This document shows positions 39,101 to 48,407 of a stretch of DNA of 64,000 nt, piece after piece (the stretch's first letter is position 1; each line of letters opens with the position of its first letter). The translations under genes were made by a program, and so were the position numbers. The notes under the pieces are model-generated. The model ran no database searches. It was not told the DNA's origin and saw only the letters and a list, made by a program, of their open reading frames with translations. Origin of the DNA: Bradyrhizobium sp. CCGB01 (lineage in GTDB: Bacteria > Pseudomonadota > Alphaproteobacteria > Rhizobiales > Xanthobacteraceae); the NCBI RefSeq assembly GCF_024199795.1, contig NZ_JANADK010000001.1, forward strand, positions 6,262,001-6,326,000. The letters are read 5' to 3'.

Positions 39101-39589
39101 TCACTCCTCCTTGAAGCCGTACTCCGGCACGTTGCCGCTGGCGCCGTAATATTTGTACGGCAGGAATTTGCCCGACATCGTGATCTTGACGCGATCGCCC
39201 TTCGGGTTGGCGACGCGCTCGATCCCCATGTCGAAATCGATCGCCGACATGATGCCGTCGCCGAATTCCTCCTCGATCAGCGCCTTCCACGCCGGGCCGT
39301 TCACCATCACCATCTCGTAGAAGCGATAGATCAGCGGATCGGTCGGCGGCATCGGCGTGCCGGTGCCGCGCATCGGCACCTCGTTGAGCATCGCGGTCTC
39401 GGCCTTCGACAGGCCGAACAGCTCGCCGGCATTGGCGGCCTGCGGCTTCGTCAGCTTCATCTGGCCCATGATCGCGCCGACGATCAGCACTTCGGAATAG
39501 CCGCCGATCTTCTCGCAGATGTGTTTCCAGCTCCAGCCCTTCTCGCGCTTGATGTCGAGCAGCTTTTCGGTGAGGTCTTCGCGTTTCAT
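39101..39589 (-). CDS. cynS: Cyanate hydratase (cyanase)
   Basis: 162 residues. An N-terminal helical domain (KREDLTEKLLDIKREKGWSWKHI) and the C-terminal catalytic domain with the family active-site residues: Arg and Glu in YRFYEMV and Ser in DGIMSAIDFDM. It turns cyanate and bicarbonate into ammonia and CO2. GGGAGA precedes the ATG at 39589. No cynT or cynR is adjacent, so it may be expressed alone. Convergent with DUF1476. Confidence 0.96.
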   Translation of the reverse strand: MKREDLTEKLLDIKREKGWSWKHICEKIGGYSEVLIVGAIMGQMKLTKPQAANAGELFGLSKAETAMLNEVPMRGTGTPMPPTDPLIYRFYEMVMVNGPAWKALIEEEFGDGIMSAIDFDMGIERVANPKGDRVKITMSGKFLPYKYYGASGNVPEYGFKEE

Positions 39590-39677
39590 GTCAGGGTCTC
39601 CCTTGGCTAGACATTGTGGCGCATCGTTCGTGCCGCTTTGGGAGGCACGAAACGTGCCAATAAATGAGGCTGGGGTT

Positions 39678-41246
39678 TCACGCCCGCGCCCTCGCTCCAC
39701 GTGGCAAAGCCTCCGTAAATCGCTTGATCGCATCGAGCACCGGCTGCTGATCGCCGGCAAAGAACCAGTGATCATTGCCGTCGAGCTCGACGAATTCTGC
39801 ACCGGTGATGCGGCTCGCGACATCGCGGCCCGCGGCAATGCGCACGGCCTTGTCGTCCCGCCGGTGCAGCACCAATGTCGGCACGGCAATGCGCGGCAGA
39901 AGGTGCCGCACATCGGCGTCGCGAAACGCCTCCAGCACGGCCGAGATGCCGCCGGGACTGGAGGCTGCGCGCAATAGTCCCGCCCACCAGGCGCGCGCCT
40001 GCGGATCGTTGGCAAGGCTCGGCGCGAAGGCCTCGATCCCGACCGGGCCGCCCCATTGCGCGATGAGATGCTTCCTCCAGGCGTCATACTGGCTGGCGCG
40101 CAACGCGTGCGGATAGTCCTCTGACCAGCAGCCTTTTGCCAGTGCGCCGAACAGGATGAGCCCGGCGACGCGGCTGGATTCATCGACCGCAAATTTAATG
40201 CAGGCCGGCCCGCATTCGGATGCGCCAAACAACACGACGCGGCGCGAGTCCGCCGCGCGCAGCACGGTGCCGATATCCTCCGCGGTGACGTCGATATCAG
40301 GAGCCGACCCGACCCGGTCGGACAGGCCGATGCCGCGGCGATCGAAAACGATCAGGCGTCCAAGCCTCGTCAATGAGGCCAGAAACGTCCGGCTCGCCGG
40401 ATGCTCCCAGGCGCGTTCCACATGCGAGACGAAGCCGGGCATGACCAGGATATCGAGCGCGCCGCTTCCATAGGTCTGATACGCCAGATGCACGCCGGCG
40501 CCCTTCACGTAGCGTGTTGCCGGCACTGCATCGCGCAGCGGCGCGGCCGCAGGAGCCATGAGCGCTTCCGTCTCGGCTTCCGGCGCAACGCCAAGCTCGT
40601 CGCGCAGCCGCTGTGTGAGCGCTGCGTGTTGCCGCTCCGCCGCGCTTCGATCGCCGGCCAGCAGCAGGCTGCGGATCAGATGCCGGCCATAGACTTCGCT
40701 GAGCGGATCGAGCTCGACCAGACGTCCCGCATACAGGATGGCGGCAAAATGATCGCCGGCGGCATTCCTGTCCTGCACGAGACGCTCCAAGGCATGCATG
40801 AGCCGCCCCCGCAGCGCCTCCCGGCGAAAGAACGCCCAATCGTCGAATTCAGGACAGTCCTCCGGAGCGAAGCCTGCGAGGAAGTCACTCCGGTAAATCC
40901 GGCAGGCCTGTTCAAACGCGCCGCGGTTGCAGGCGCTCTCGAACAGTTGCGAGTCGAGCTTCAACGCGACCTCGGGAGACCATCGCACGCTGGTGCGGTC
41001 GGTCTCGAAAACCGGCTGGCCGAGCGTGAGCTCGACACGGTGAAGCAGCCGTCGCAATCGAGCGAGACCGGTCTCGCGGGACGTTTCGGGCCACAGCAGC
41101 GTGGCGATGACGTCGCGCGCAACCGCGCCCTTCGCCTCTGCGAGATAGACCAGCAGCGCAAGGCCCTTGCGCAGGTTCAGCTTGATCGTGCGGCCGTCAG
41201 CGTGGACCTCGGGGAACCCGAACGTGCCGAGCGAGAAAGCCGTCAT
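39678..41246 (-). CDS. SARP-type regulator fused to alpha/beta hydrolase
   Basis: 522 residues. Residues 1-95 look like a winged-helix SARP DNA-binding domain (LLVYLAEAKGAVARDVIATLLWPE). About 98-230 is a bacterial transcriptional activator domain of TPR-like helices. From about 245 an alpha/beta hydrolase follows, with the nucleophile elbow GASECG (Ser343), acid in HRRDDKAV (Asp464 or 465) and base in NDHWFF (His493). The complete triad suggests the hydrolase domain binds or cleaves an effector. Divergent from a three-gene operon beginning 149 bp away, which it probably controls. Confidence 0.88.
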   Translation of the reverse strand: MTAFSLGTFGFPEVHADGRTIKLNLRKGLALLVYLAEAKGAVARDVIATLLWPETSRETGLARLRRLLHRVELTLGQPVFETDRTSVRWSPEVALKLDSQLFESACNRGAFEQACRIYRSDFLAGFAPEDCPEFDDWAFFRREALRGRLMHALERLVQDRNAAGDHFAAILYAGRLVELDPLSEVYGRHLIRSLLLAGDRSAAERQHAALTQRLRDELGVAPEAETEALMAPAAAPLRDAVPATRYVKGAGVHLAYQTYGSGALDILVMPGFVSHVERAWEHPASRTFLASLTRLGRLIVFDRRGIGLSDRVGSAPDIDVTAEDIGTVLRAADSRRVVLFGASECGPACIKFAVDESSRVAGLILFGALAKGCWSEDYPHALRASQYDAWRKHLIAQWGGPVGIEAFAPSLANDPQARAWWAGLLRAASSPGGISAVLEAFRDADVRHLLPRIAVPTLVLHRRDDKAVRIAAGRDVASRITGAEFVELDGNDHWFFAGDQQPVLDAIKRFTEALPRGARARA

Positions 41247-41394
41247 GAGATCCTCCCTCCCCGGCCGGCGTCCCCGGGGGGACGCACGGGGGACGGTCCG
41301 GCGGTAACGGTCTGGCGAGATCGAGCCTGACAGCCATCGAGCGATTCAGGCTCCCGCATGCGGCACCGCCGTATCAGGCACAATAGGAAAAACC

Positions 41395-42165
41395 ATGTTC
41401 GCGCGCCTCGCAATCCTGCTCTACGCCATCGTGAGCTATGCCGTATTCACGGTTTCATTTCTCTATGCGCTCGGTTTCGTCGGCAATTATGTCGTGCCGA
41501 AGTCGATCGACGTCGGCAGCCAAACCGGTTTGAGCGAGGCCATCGTCGTCAACCTGCTGCTGCTGGGCCTGTTCGCCATCCAGCACAGCGTCATGGCCCG
41601 CCCGGCCTTCAAGCGATGGTCGGCCGGATTTATTCCCGCAGCCTGTCAACGCAGCACCTATGTGCTGCTCTCCAGCCTGATCCTGCTGTTGCTGTTCTGG
41701 CAATGGCGTCCGATCCCAACACCGATCTGGCAGGCCAGTGGAATAGCGGCCTGGTTGCTGACCGGCGTGCATTGGCTCGGCTGGCTGATCGCGTTTGCCG
41801 CGACCACCATGATCGATCATTTCGATTTGTTCGGCCTGCGCCAGGCTTTTGTCGCGCTGCGCGGAGCCGAGATATCAGGCCAGTCCTTCAGGACGCCACT
41901 GCTCTACAAGATCGTGCGGCACCCGCTCATGCTGGGCTTTCTGCTCGCGTTCTGGGCCACACCCGAGATGACATCAGGCCATCTGCTGTTCGCGATCGCG
42001 AACACGGCGTACATCCTGGTCGCATTGCAGTTCGAGGAGCGTGATCTGATCGCCGAGTTCGGCGCGACCTATCAGGACTATCGCCGGCGCGTTCCCATGC
42101 TGGTGCCGCGTCTTTTCGGTCGTCGCGAGACGGAAGGTCGCCGGCCTGCTGGAGCACCACGATGA
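41395..42165 (+). CDS. NnrU-like membrane methyltransferase, probable methanethiol S-methyltransferase
   Basis: 256 residues, about six helices. The C-terminal IVRHPLMLGFLLAFWATPEMT and QFEERDLIAEFGATYQDYRRRVPML match isoprenylcysteine-methyltransferase-like SAM-binding sites. The N-terminal half (VSFLYALGFVGNYVVPKSID) resembles the MddA group, which makes dimethyl sulfide from methanethiol and is known from Bradyrhizobium and Pseudomonas. The exact substrate is inferred, and a related membrane methyltransferase remains possible. It starts the operon divergent from the SARP-hydrolase gene and overlaps the next gene by four bases (ATGA). Confidence 0.75.
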   Translation: MFARLAILLYAIVSYAVFTVSFLYALGFVGNYVVPKSIDVGSQTGLSEAIVVNLLLLGLFAIQHSVMARPAFKRWSAGFIPAACQRSTYVLLSSLILLLLFWQWRPIPTPIWQASGIAAWLLTGVHWLGWLIAFAATTMIDHFDLFGLRQAFVALRGAEISGQSFRTPLLYKIVRHPLMLGFLLAFWATPEMTSGHLLFAIANTAYILVALQFEERDLIAEFGATYQDYRRRVPMLVPRLFGRRETEGRRPAGAPR

Positions 42166-43139
42166 GAGCGATCCTCTGCAGCGCGTTCACCGGGCCGAAA
42201 GACCTGTGCCTCGGCGAGATCGACGAGCCCAAACCGGCCGGCGACGAGATTCTCGTCGACGTCCATGCGGCCTCGGTCAGCTTCATGGACCAGTTGCTGG
42301 TCTCCGGCCTCTATCAGATGCGGCCGCCGACGCCGTTCGTGCCCGGCACCGAAGCGTCCGGTGTCGTCGTCGCAGTCGGCGACAAGGTCACGACATTCGC
42401 ACCCGGCGATCGCGTTGCCTGCAGCGCATGGACCGGCGGCTACGCCGAACGGATGATTGCCAAGGAATCGAAGAGCGTGCGGCTGCCCGACGGCGTCGCG
42501 TTCGAAGCCGCGGCGACGGTGCTGCACAATTACGGCACGGCCTGTTATGCGCTGGTGGAGCGGGCACGGGCGCAACGCGGCGAAACGCTGTTCGTCACCG
42601 GCGCTGCCGGCGGCGTTGGCCTTGCCGCCGTCGATCTCGGCCGCCATCTCGGCCTGCGCGTCGTCGCCGGCGTCGGCTCCGACGACAAGGCTGCCCTGGT
42701 GAGGAGTTACGGGGCCGGCGATGTCGTAAACTATCGCAGCGAAGATCTGCGCGACCGGATCAAGTCGATCACCGGTGGCGACGGCGTCGATATCGGCTTC
42801 GACAATGTTGGCGGCGCGATTTTCGAGCAGATGGCCCGGCTGATGACATGGGGCGGACGGCTGATGCCGATCGGCTTCACCAGCGGCGAAATTCCACAGA
42901 TCCCGATGAATCTGCCGCTTCTGAAGAACTATTCCATTCTGGGTGTGTTCGCCGGCGCCTGGGCGGAGAAATTCTCCGCGGAGGCCGCGCGCATGAATGA
43001 CAAGCTGGTGCAATGGCTGGCCGACGGAAAAATCCGTCCGCATATCGATCGCGTCCTCCCTTTGGAGGAGGCCGGCGACGCCATGCACGCGGTAGCCAAT
43101 CGGACGGTTCAGGGAAGAATTGTCCTCAAAATCAGGTAA
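42162..43139 (+). CDS. NADPH:quinone oxidoreductase-like medium-chain dehydrogenase
   Basis: 325 residues, zinc-free MDR family. GroES-like N-terminal part (PFVPGTEASGVVVAVG), then a nucleotide fold with GAAGGVGLAAVDLG (about 146-159) and VVNYRSEDLRDRIK. The C-terminus HIDRVLPLEEAGDAM is standard. It probably reduces quinones or activated alkenes with NADPH in the cytosol. Its start overlaps the methyltransferase stop, and the next gene follows after 33 bp. Confidence 0.9.
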   Translation: MRAILCSAFTGPKDLCLGEIDEPKPAGDEILVDVHAASVSFMDQLLVSGLYQMRPPTPFVPGTEASGVVVAVGDKVTTFAPGDRVACSAWTGGYAERMIAKESKSVRLPDGVAFEAAATVLHNYGTACYALVERARAQRGETLFVTGAAGGVGLAAVDLGRHLGLRVVAGVGSDDKAALVRSYGAGDVVNYRSEDLRDRIKSITGGDGVDIGFDNVGGAIFEQMARLMTWGGRLMPIGFTSGEIPQIPMNLPLLKNYSILGVFAGAWAEKFSAEAARMNDKLVQWLADGKIRPHIDRVLPLEEAGDAMHAVANRTVQGRIVLKIR

Positions 43140-43172
43140 GATGAGCTGCCGACGGCAGGAGAAAAGAGACCG

Positions 43173-43922
43173 ATGACAGAGATCATCATCGACAAGCGCT
43201 TTTGCGGTCCTCCGAACTCCGGCAACGGCGGTTACGTCTGCGGCCGGCTGGCCCGGCATATTCCTGGGGCTGCGGAAGTGACGCTGCGCGCACCGCCTCC
43301 CCTGGGCACGCCGCTCGATGCGGTGGCGACGAACGACGCGACATGGGAGCTTCGCGACGGCACAAAAGTCGTCGCGACCGGACGTGCGACGAGCGTCGAG
43401 CTTGCACGCGTGGAGACAGCCAGCTTCGAGAAGGCCCGCGCGGCCGAATTGCTGGCGCTGTTCGAGCCGGACGAGCATCCGCTGCCGAACTGTTTCGTAT
43501 GTGGCCCCGCAAGGGCACAAGGCGACGGCCTGCGTATCTTCGCCGGGCCGCTCAGCCGTCATGCACAGACTCCCGTTCTCGCAGCGAGCTGGATACCGGA
43601 TGCGAACCTGGCCGCCGAGGACGGCCTGGTCGCTCCCGAATTCCTCTGGTCGGCACTCGATTGTCCCACCGGCTTTGCCTGCAATTGCAATCCGCAGGCC
43701 GGCACCTACGACAAGACGCCCCTCCTGCTCGGCCGGATGTCGGCACGGATCGAGGCCCGCCCGCGCCCCGGCGACCGCTGCATCATCACGGCCTGGCCCA
43801 CCGGCCGCGACGGCCGCAAGCGCACCGCGGACGCTGCGGCCCATGATGAAGCCGGGAAGTTGCTGGCGGTGGCGAGGACAACATGGATTGCCGTCGAACG
43901 CGACGTGCAGCTCGGGCGATAG
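43173..43922 (+). CDS. Hypothetical protein, possible hotdog-type thioesterase
   Basis: 249 residues. I do not recognise a named family. RFCGPPNSGNGGYVCGRLA near the start resembles the N-terminal loop of double-hotdog thioesterase-like proteins, and two similar halves (about 1-120 and 125-249) are compatible with that. CFVCGPAR and FACNCNPQAG contain Cys clusters that might bind a metal. It is third in the MddA-like operon, with a spacing of 33 bp and a ribosome site GGAGAAAAG before the ATG. Function not assigned. Confidence 0.7.
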   Translation: MTEIIIDKRFCGPPNSGNGGYVCGRLARHIPGAAEVTLRAPPPLGTPLDAVATNDATWELRDGTKVVATGRATSVELARVETASFEKARAAELLALFEPDEHPLPNCFVCGPARAQGDGLRIFAGPLSRHAQTPVLAASWIPDANLAAEDGLVAPEFLWSALDCPTGFACNCNPQAGTYDKTPLLLGRMSARIEARPRPGDRCIITAWPTGRDGRKRTADAAAHDEAGKLLAVARTTWIAVERDVQLGR

Positions 43923-43925
43923 GTG

Positions 43926-44040
43926 CTTAGGGTTGATTAGCCCGCGGCTGCGCGAAGCGTAGTCCGCCGGCGTAATCTACATGCTTCAGCAAACGCAGGA
44001 CGAAGTTGGTGGGTTGCGCCTTCGGCCAACCCAACTTACG
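43926..44040. repeat. Dispersed repeat, family A (diverged copy)
   Basis: Starts TTAGGGTTGATTAGCCCGCGGCTGCG and ends GCCTTCGGCCAACCCAACTTACG, matching the ends of the elements at 45436-45554 and 57845-57960 with substitutions. It lies in the 295-bp gap before the GGDEF gene; the remaining 170 bp shows nothing I can name. Confidence 0.7.
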
Positions 44041-44217
44041 GAGCGTTCGATCAGTGATCCTCGCCAGCCTGCATCGATCCGCATTCGCCTGCACCAGCAC
44101 GGCCGCGCTGGCGGCGGTTTACCTTGCGTCAAGCACGGCAAGCATTCGACAACCGCCTTAAAAGGCTGTTAGGAGCGGTCATCGTTGTTGGCGCCCGGAA
44201 TACGGGGACGCTCTGCC

Positions 44218-45426
44218 ATGCAATCGGACAAGGGACTCTACAGTGCGCCGCGCTGGCGCCTGACGCGCTGGCTGGCCGAGCCGGGGCCCAGCGTGCCCGA
44301 CGACATCCGCGCAGCACTCATTGCCCAGCTCTATGGATCGCTGCCGGTTTTTGCCGCGGGCGCCGTCAACACCATTGCCGTCGCCGCCGTGATCGCGGGC
44401 CGGAAGCAGACTGCACCGTTCATTGCCTGGCTGGTCATGGAGATCGTGATCTGCCTGGCCCGCCTGGTCGTGCTGGTTCTCGCGCAGCGCAGGGCACGCG
44501 CCCATCGCCCGACGCCGACCGACCTTCATCTCCTGCTCGCGGTCGCCTGGAGCGCCAGCGTCGGATTTGGCATCATTGTCAGCCTCGCCAGCGGCGACTG
44601 GGTCGTCGCCATGCTGGCGTCCCTGTCTGCTGCAGCAATGGTCGGCGGCATCTGCTTCCGCAATTTCAGCGCGCCGCGGCTGGCCGGGACCATGATCCTG
44701 CTGAGCCTCGGTCCGATCGTCCCGGGCGCTGCGCTCTCGGCCGAACCGCTGTTCTACATCGTCTACCTGCAGGTGCCGATGTATCTGGCCGCAATGACGG
44801 CCGCTGCCTTCCGCCTCAACCGGATGCTGGTCACCACCATGCGTGCCGAGCGCGAGAACAGCCATCGCGCCCATCATGACGCCCTCACGGGCCTGCTCAA
44901 TCGCGCGGGCTTCGTCGAGGCGCTCGGTGCGCGACTCCTGGTTCATGCCGAACGGCGGTTCGCGGTGATGTTCTTCGATCTCGACAATTTCAAGCCGATC
45001 AACGACACGTTCGGACATGCGGCAGGTGACGAGGTGCTGAAAGCGGTGGCCGGGCGCGTCCGCCGGGCGCTGCCGGACGGCGCGGTGGTCGCCCGGATGG
45101 GCGGCGACGAATTCGTCGTACTCGTCGATGGCGTCACCGCCGAACTGGCGCAGGAGATGGGATACCGCCTCATCCGCGAGGTTGCCGTCTCCTATGAGCT
45201 GCGCGGCGAGGTGCGCGCCAGTGTCGGCGCCAGCGTCGGCATTGCGATGTCGCCGGATCATGGCGCCGAGGTCGACGAATTGCTCGCAGTCGCCGATGCC
45301 GCACTCTACGAAGCGAAGTCGAGCGGCAAGTCGCGCTGCTGCCTCGCCTCGGTCGAGACCAACCTCGCCGCGCTGCGTCGCCTCCAGCAGAGCAGTCAGA
45401 AAGGCCCGGTCGCAGGCGCTGCCTGA
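44218..45426 (+). CDS. Diguanylate cyclase with membrane sensor region
   Basis: 402 residues. Five or six hydrophobic helices (about 45-205) form an uncharacterised membrane input module, then a linker helix and a GGDEF domain (about 230-385): HHDALTGLLNRAGF at its start, FDLDNFKPINDTFGH, and the intact active site MGGDEFVVL. The GTP-to-c-di-GMP cyclase should be active. The RxxD product-inhibition site is not present five residues before GGDEF. TTG 44185 after AGGAG and ATG 44218 are both plausible starts. Confidence 0.9.
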   Translation: MQSDKGLYSAPRWRLTRWLAEPGPSVPDDIRAALIAQLYGSLPVFAAGAVNTIAVAAVIAGRKQTAPFIAWLVMEIVICLARLVVLVLAQRRARAHRPTPTDLHLLLAVAWSASVGFGIIVSLASGDWVVAMLASLSAAAMVGGICFRNFSAPRLAGTMILLSLGPIVPGAALSAEPLFYIVYLQVPMYLAAMTAAAFRLNRMLVTTMRAERENSHRAHHDALTGLLNRAGFVEALGARLLVHAERRFAVMFFDLDNFKPINDTFGHAAGDEVLKAVAGRVRRALPDGAVVARMGGDEFVVLVDGVTAELAQEMGYRLIREVAVSYELRGEVRASVGASVGIAMSPDHGAEVDELLAVADAALYEAKSSGKSRCCLASVETNLAALRRLQQSSQKGPVAGAA

Positions 45427-45435
45427 GGCAAGGTT

Positions 45436-45554
45436 CGTAGGGTGGGTTAGCGTCAGCATAACCCACCACTTCTCTGTCCACGCGGATAGTAAAGAGGTGG
45501 GTTACGCCCGGCGGACTGCGCTTCGCGCAGCCGCAGGACTAACCCACCCTACGA
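45436..45554. repeat. Dispersed repeat, family A
   Basis: Inverted ends CGTAGGGTGGGTTAG and CTAACCCACCCTACG, with inner inverted segments ATAACCCACC/GGTGGGTTA and a hairpin GCGCTTCGCGC. About 119 bp between the convergent diguanylate cyclase and trmJ-type genes. The same arms occur at 57845-57960 and, diverged, at 43926-44040. Confidence 0.85.
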
Positions 45555-45557
45555 GAC

Positions 45558-46754
45558 CTACGTCGCCTGCTCGACCATCCCGGCAAGCCGCACCAGCTCC
45601 GCCTCGAGATCGCGCTCCACATCCGACGCGCGAATGTCGATCACCCGATAGTCGCGCGCCTCCAGCCACGCCCGCCGCGACGCGCGGTCGGCGGCGATGG
45701 TCTCGCCCTCACCCGGATTGACCAGCTCGATCGCGATCCGGTGCGGGAAAGAAACGAAGTCCGGGATGTGGCGACCCACAGGGGTCTGGCGCTTGAACTG
45801 GCCGGCAAAGCGGCGGTCGCGCGTGAGCGCCTGCCAGAGCAGGCGCTCGGCGTCGGTCGGGTTGCGGCGGAGCAGGCGCGCGAGGCCGCGCACCGTGGAG
45901 CCGCTGTCGGGCACGCCGCCCTGTCCGTGCTCGGCCAGGAGCGCGCGAAGGCGCGTGGCCTGCTCGCCGTCGAGCACACCGCCCTTGGCCGGGCCCTTGC
46001 GCCCCTCCGCGATCGCCATGACCACCCCGTGCAGGGTGTGCATGTCCTGCTTGGTCGGCTCCATCCGGCTGAAGATGTTGCGCAGATTCACCAGCATGGT
46101 GTCGCGCTTCTCGGCCGGGCGCAGGAATTCGACCCGGTCGAGCTCGCGGATGAGGTTGTCGAAGAAGGCCTGCATCTGGTGCTGCGAGGCGCGCTCGGAG
46201 CGCTCCGGCATGGCGTGCGGCAGCTCGCCCGAGGTCGCGCGCTTGAACCATTCGTAGCCGACCAGCAGCACGGCCTGGGCGAGGTTCAGCGAGGCAAAGC
46301 CCGGATTGACCGGGAAGGTGATGATGCGGTTGGAGAGCCCGACCTCCTCGTTGGTCAGACCCCAGCGCTCCCGGCCGAACAGGATGCCGGCCTTGCCGCC
46401 GGTCGCGACGTGCCCGGCGATCTCGCCGGCGGCGGCCTCCGGCCCGACCACGGGCTTGGCCTGGTCGTGGGGGCGAGCCGTGGTGGCGAACAGCAGGTCG
46501 AGGTCAGCGACCGCCTGCTCGACCGTGTCGAACAATTCGACCTTTTCCAGAATATGGTCGGCACCGGCCGCGGCGCGCTGGGCGGCGATATTCGGCCAGC
46601 CGTCGCGGGGGTTGACGATGCGCAAGGCACCAAGCGCGAAATTGCCCATGGCGCGCGCGGCCATGCCGATATTCTCGCCAAGCTGCGGCTCGACCAGGAT
46701 CACGATGGGACCGTCGAGGGAAAGGCCCGCCTTGCTCTTGTCAGTCCCCGACAT
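45558..46754 (-). CDS. trmJ: TrmJ-type tRNA 2'-O-methyltransferase fused to a DUF559 domain
   Basis: 398 residues. Residues 15-250 form a SPOUT methyltransferase of the TrmJ group: ILVEPQLGENIGMAARAMGN, GILFGRERWGLTNEEV and FPVNPGFASLNLAQAV make up the SAM knot that methylates tRNA position 32. Residues 290-395 are a DUF559 domain (LARLLRRNPTDAERLLWQAL; KRQTPVGRHIPDFVSFP), related to very-short-patch-repair-type endonucleases. In typical DUF559 proteins a IELDG-type acidic site follows; here IELVNPGEG replaces it, so nuclease activity may be lost. Typical TrmJ is about 250-280 residues, so the C-terminal third is an extension. Confidence 0.88.
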   Translation of the reverse strand: MSGTDKSKAGLSLDGPIVILVEPQLGENIGMAARAMGNFALGALRIVNPRDGWPNIAAQRAAAGADHILEKVELFDTVEQAVADLDLLFATTARPHDQAKPVVGPEAAAGEIAGHVATGGKAGILFGRERWGLTNEEVGLSNRIITFPVNPGFASLNLAQAVLLVGYEWFKRATSGELPHAMPERSERASQHQMQAFFDNLIRELDRVEFLRPAEKRDTMLVNLRNIFSRMEPTKQDMHTLHGVVMAIAEGRKGPAKGGVLDGEQATRLRALLAEHGQGGVPDSGSTVRGLARLLRRNPTDAERLLWQALTRDRRFAGQFKRQTPVGRHIPDFVSFPHRIAIELVNPGEGETIAADRASRRAWLEARDYRVIDIRASDVERDLEAELVRLAGMVEQAT

Positions 46755-47093
46755 CTCGCTTCGCTTTCACACTGGTTCTCAAGGCCTTGGCAGGGCCTTC
46801 TTAGGAAATGATTCAAAGTGGCCATGGGGCCGACTTTGCCGGTTCGCCTGTCGTTTGCCTGTCCTGACAGAATTCTCAAGGAAAATAACGGGGTTAGATT
46901 CGGTTTTTGAATCTCGTCTGAAACTTGACGTCCGCCCCTCCGGCCGGGCCCCATCCCGCCCCCCATCTGTGGAAGCTGGATGAGCTAAAAGTGCATAATC
47001 ACTTGGCTTTCACCCGCTGCTATCAGGTGCTAAGAGGCGGCGGATATTCAATTTGGCGCCGGCGGCGCCGTTCCCAAGAAGGCTTTCCCGATC
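46755..47093. other. Intergenic region between divergent trmJ and icd
   Basis: 339 bp without a convincing gene. A CATAAT at about 46993, about 100 bp before icd, is the best -10 candidate for icd, with no clear -35. AT-rich words near 46880 may belong to the trmJ promoter. No riboswitch or repeat family is recognised. Confidence 0.5.
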
Positions 47094-48308
47094 ATGGCAA
47101 AAATCAAGGTGTCCCAACCCGTCGTCGAACTCGATGGCGACGAGATGACCCGGATCATCTGGCAGTACATCAAGGACAAGCTGATCAACCCGTACCTCGA
47201 TGTCGAGCTGCTCTATTTCGACCTGGGCATGGAGTACCGCGACCACACCAACGATCAGGTCACCATCGACGCCGCCGAAGCCATCAAGAAGGTCGGCGTC
47301 GGCGTCAAGTGCGCCACCATCACCCCGGACGAGGCCCGGGTGAAGGAGTTCAACCTCAAGCAGATGTGGAAGTCGCCGAACGGCACCATCCGCAACATTC
47401 TCGGCGGCGTGATCTTCCGCGAGCCGATCATCTGCAAGAACGTGCCGCGCCTGGTTCCCGGCTGGACCAAGCCGATCATCATCGGCCGCCACGCCTATGG
47501 CGACCAGTACCGCGCCACCGACATCAAGTTCCCCGGCAAGGGCACGCTGACGATGAAGTTCGTCGGCGAGGACGGCACCGTCATCGAGAAGGAAGTGTTC
47601 AAGACCCCGGGCTCCGGCGTCGCGATGCAGATGTACAATCTCGACGACTCCATCATCGACTTCGCCCGCGCTTCGTTGAACTATGGCCTGCTGCGCAACT
47701 ACCCGGTCTATCTCTCGACCAAGAATACGATCATGAAGGTCTATGACGGTCGCTTCAAGGACATCTTCCAGGACGTCTTCGACCGCGAATTCAAGAAGGA
47801 ATTCGACGCCAAGGGCCTGACCTACGAGCACCGCCTGATCGACGACATGGTGGCCTCCGCCCTGAAATGGTCCGGCGGCTATGTCTGGGCCTGTAAGAAC
47901 TACGACGGCGACGTGCAGTCCGACACGGTCGCGCAGGGCTACGGCTCGCTCGGCCTGATGACCTCGGTGCTGCTCACCCCCGACGGCAAGACCGTCGAGG
48001 CCGAAGCCGCCCACGGCACGGTGACCCGCCACTACCGCGAGCACCAGAAGGGCAAGGAGACCTCGACCAACTCGATCGCGTCGATCTTCGCCTGGACCCG
48101 TGGCCTGTCGCACCGCGCCAAGCTCGACAACAATGCCGAGCTCGCCAAGTTCGCGGCAACCCTGGAGAAGGTCTGCGTCGACACCGTCGAGGCCGGCTAC
48201 ATGACCAAGGACCTCGCGCTGCTGGTCGGCGCCGACCAGCGCTGGCTCTCGACCACCGGCTTCCTCGACAAGGTCTCGGAGAACCTGACGAAGGCGCTGG
48301 CGGCCTAA
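47094..48308 (+). CDS. icd: NADP-dependent isocitrate dehydrogenase
   Basis: 404 residues, homodimeric type II class (eukaryote-like), as usual in rhizobia. [12 protein letters not shown] at the start, then the substrate loop [11 protein letters not shown] (Ser/Asn/Arg for isocitrate) and the metal site [31 protein letters not shown] is the NADP-binding segment. It oxidises isocitrate to 2-oxoglutarate in the TCA cycle and makes NADPH. A single gene followed by a strong terminator. Confidence 0.98.
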   Translation: MAKIKVSQPVVELDGDEMTRIIWQYIKDKLINPYLDVELLYFDLGMEYRDHTNDQVTIDAAEAIKKVGVGVKCATITPDEARVKEFNLKQMWKSPNGTIRNILGGVIFREPIICKNVPRLVPGWTKPIIIGRHAYGDQYRATDIKFPGKGTLTMKFVGEDGTVIEKEVFKTPGSGVAMQMYNLDDSIIDFARASLNYGLLRNYPVYLSTKNTIMKVYDGRFKDIFQDVFDREFKKEFDAKGLTYEHRLIDDMVASALKWSGGYVWACKNYDGDVQSDTVAQGYGSLGLMTSVLLTPDGKTVEAEAAHGTVTRHYREHQKGKETSTNSIASIFAWTRGLSHRAKLDNNAELAKFAATLEKVCVDTVEAGYMTKDLALLVGADQRWLSTTGFLDKVSENLTKALAA

Positions 48309-48351
48309 GCTGCCATCCGCAATTTCGCCCGACTGGGCCAGACATCATCAG

Positions 48352-48381
48352 GGGCCGCGCCAAAAGCGCGGCCCTTTTTTT
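48352..48381 (+). terminator. Intrinsic terminator of icd
   Basis: GGGCCGCGC, a CAAAA loop and GCGCGGCCC followed by seven T, 43 bases after the icd stop. Textbook rho-independent form. Confidence 0.95.
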
Positions 48382-48407
48382 GAGACCCCTCGCGCGGAGA
48401 TGCGACC

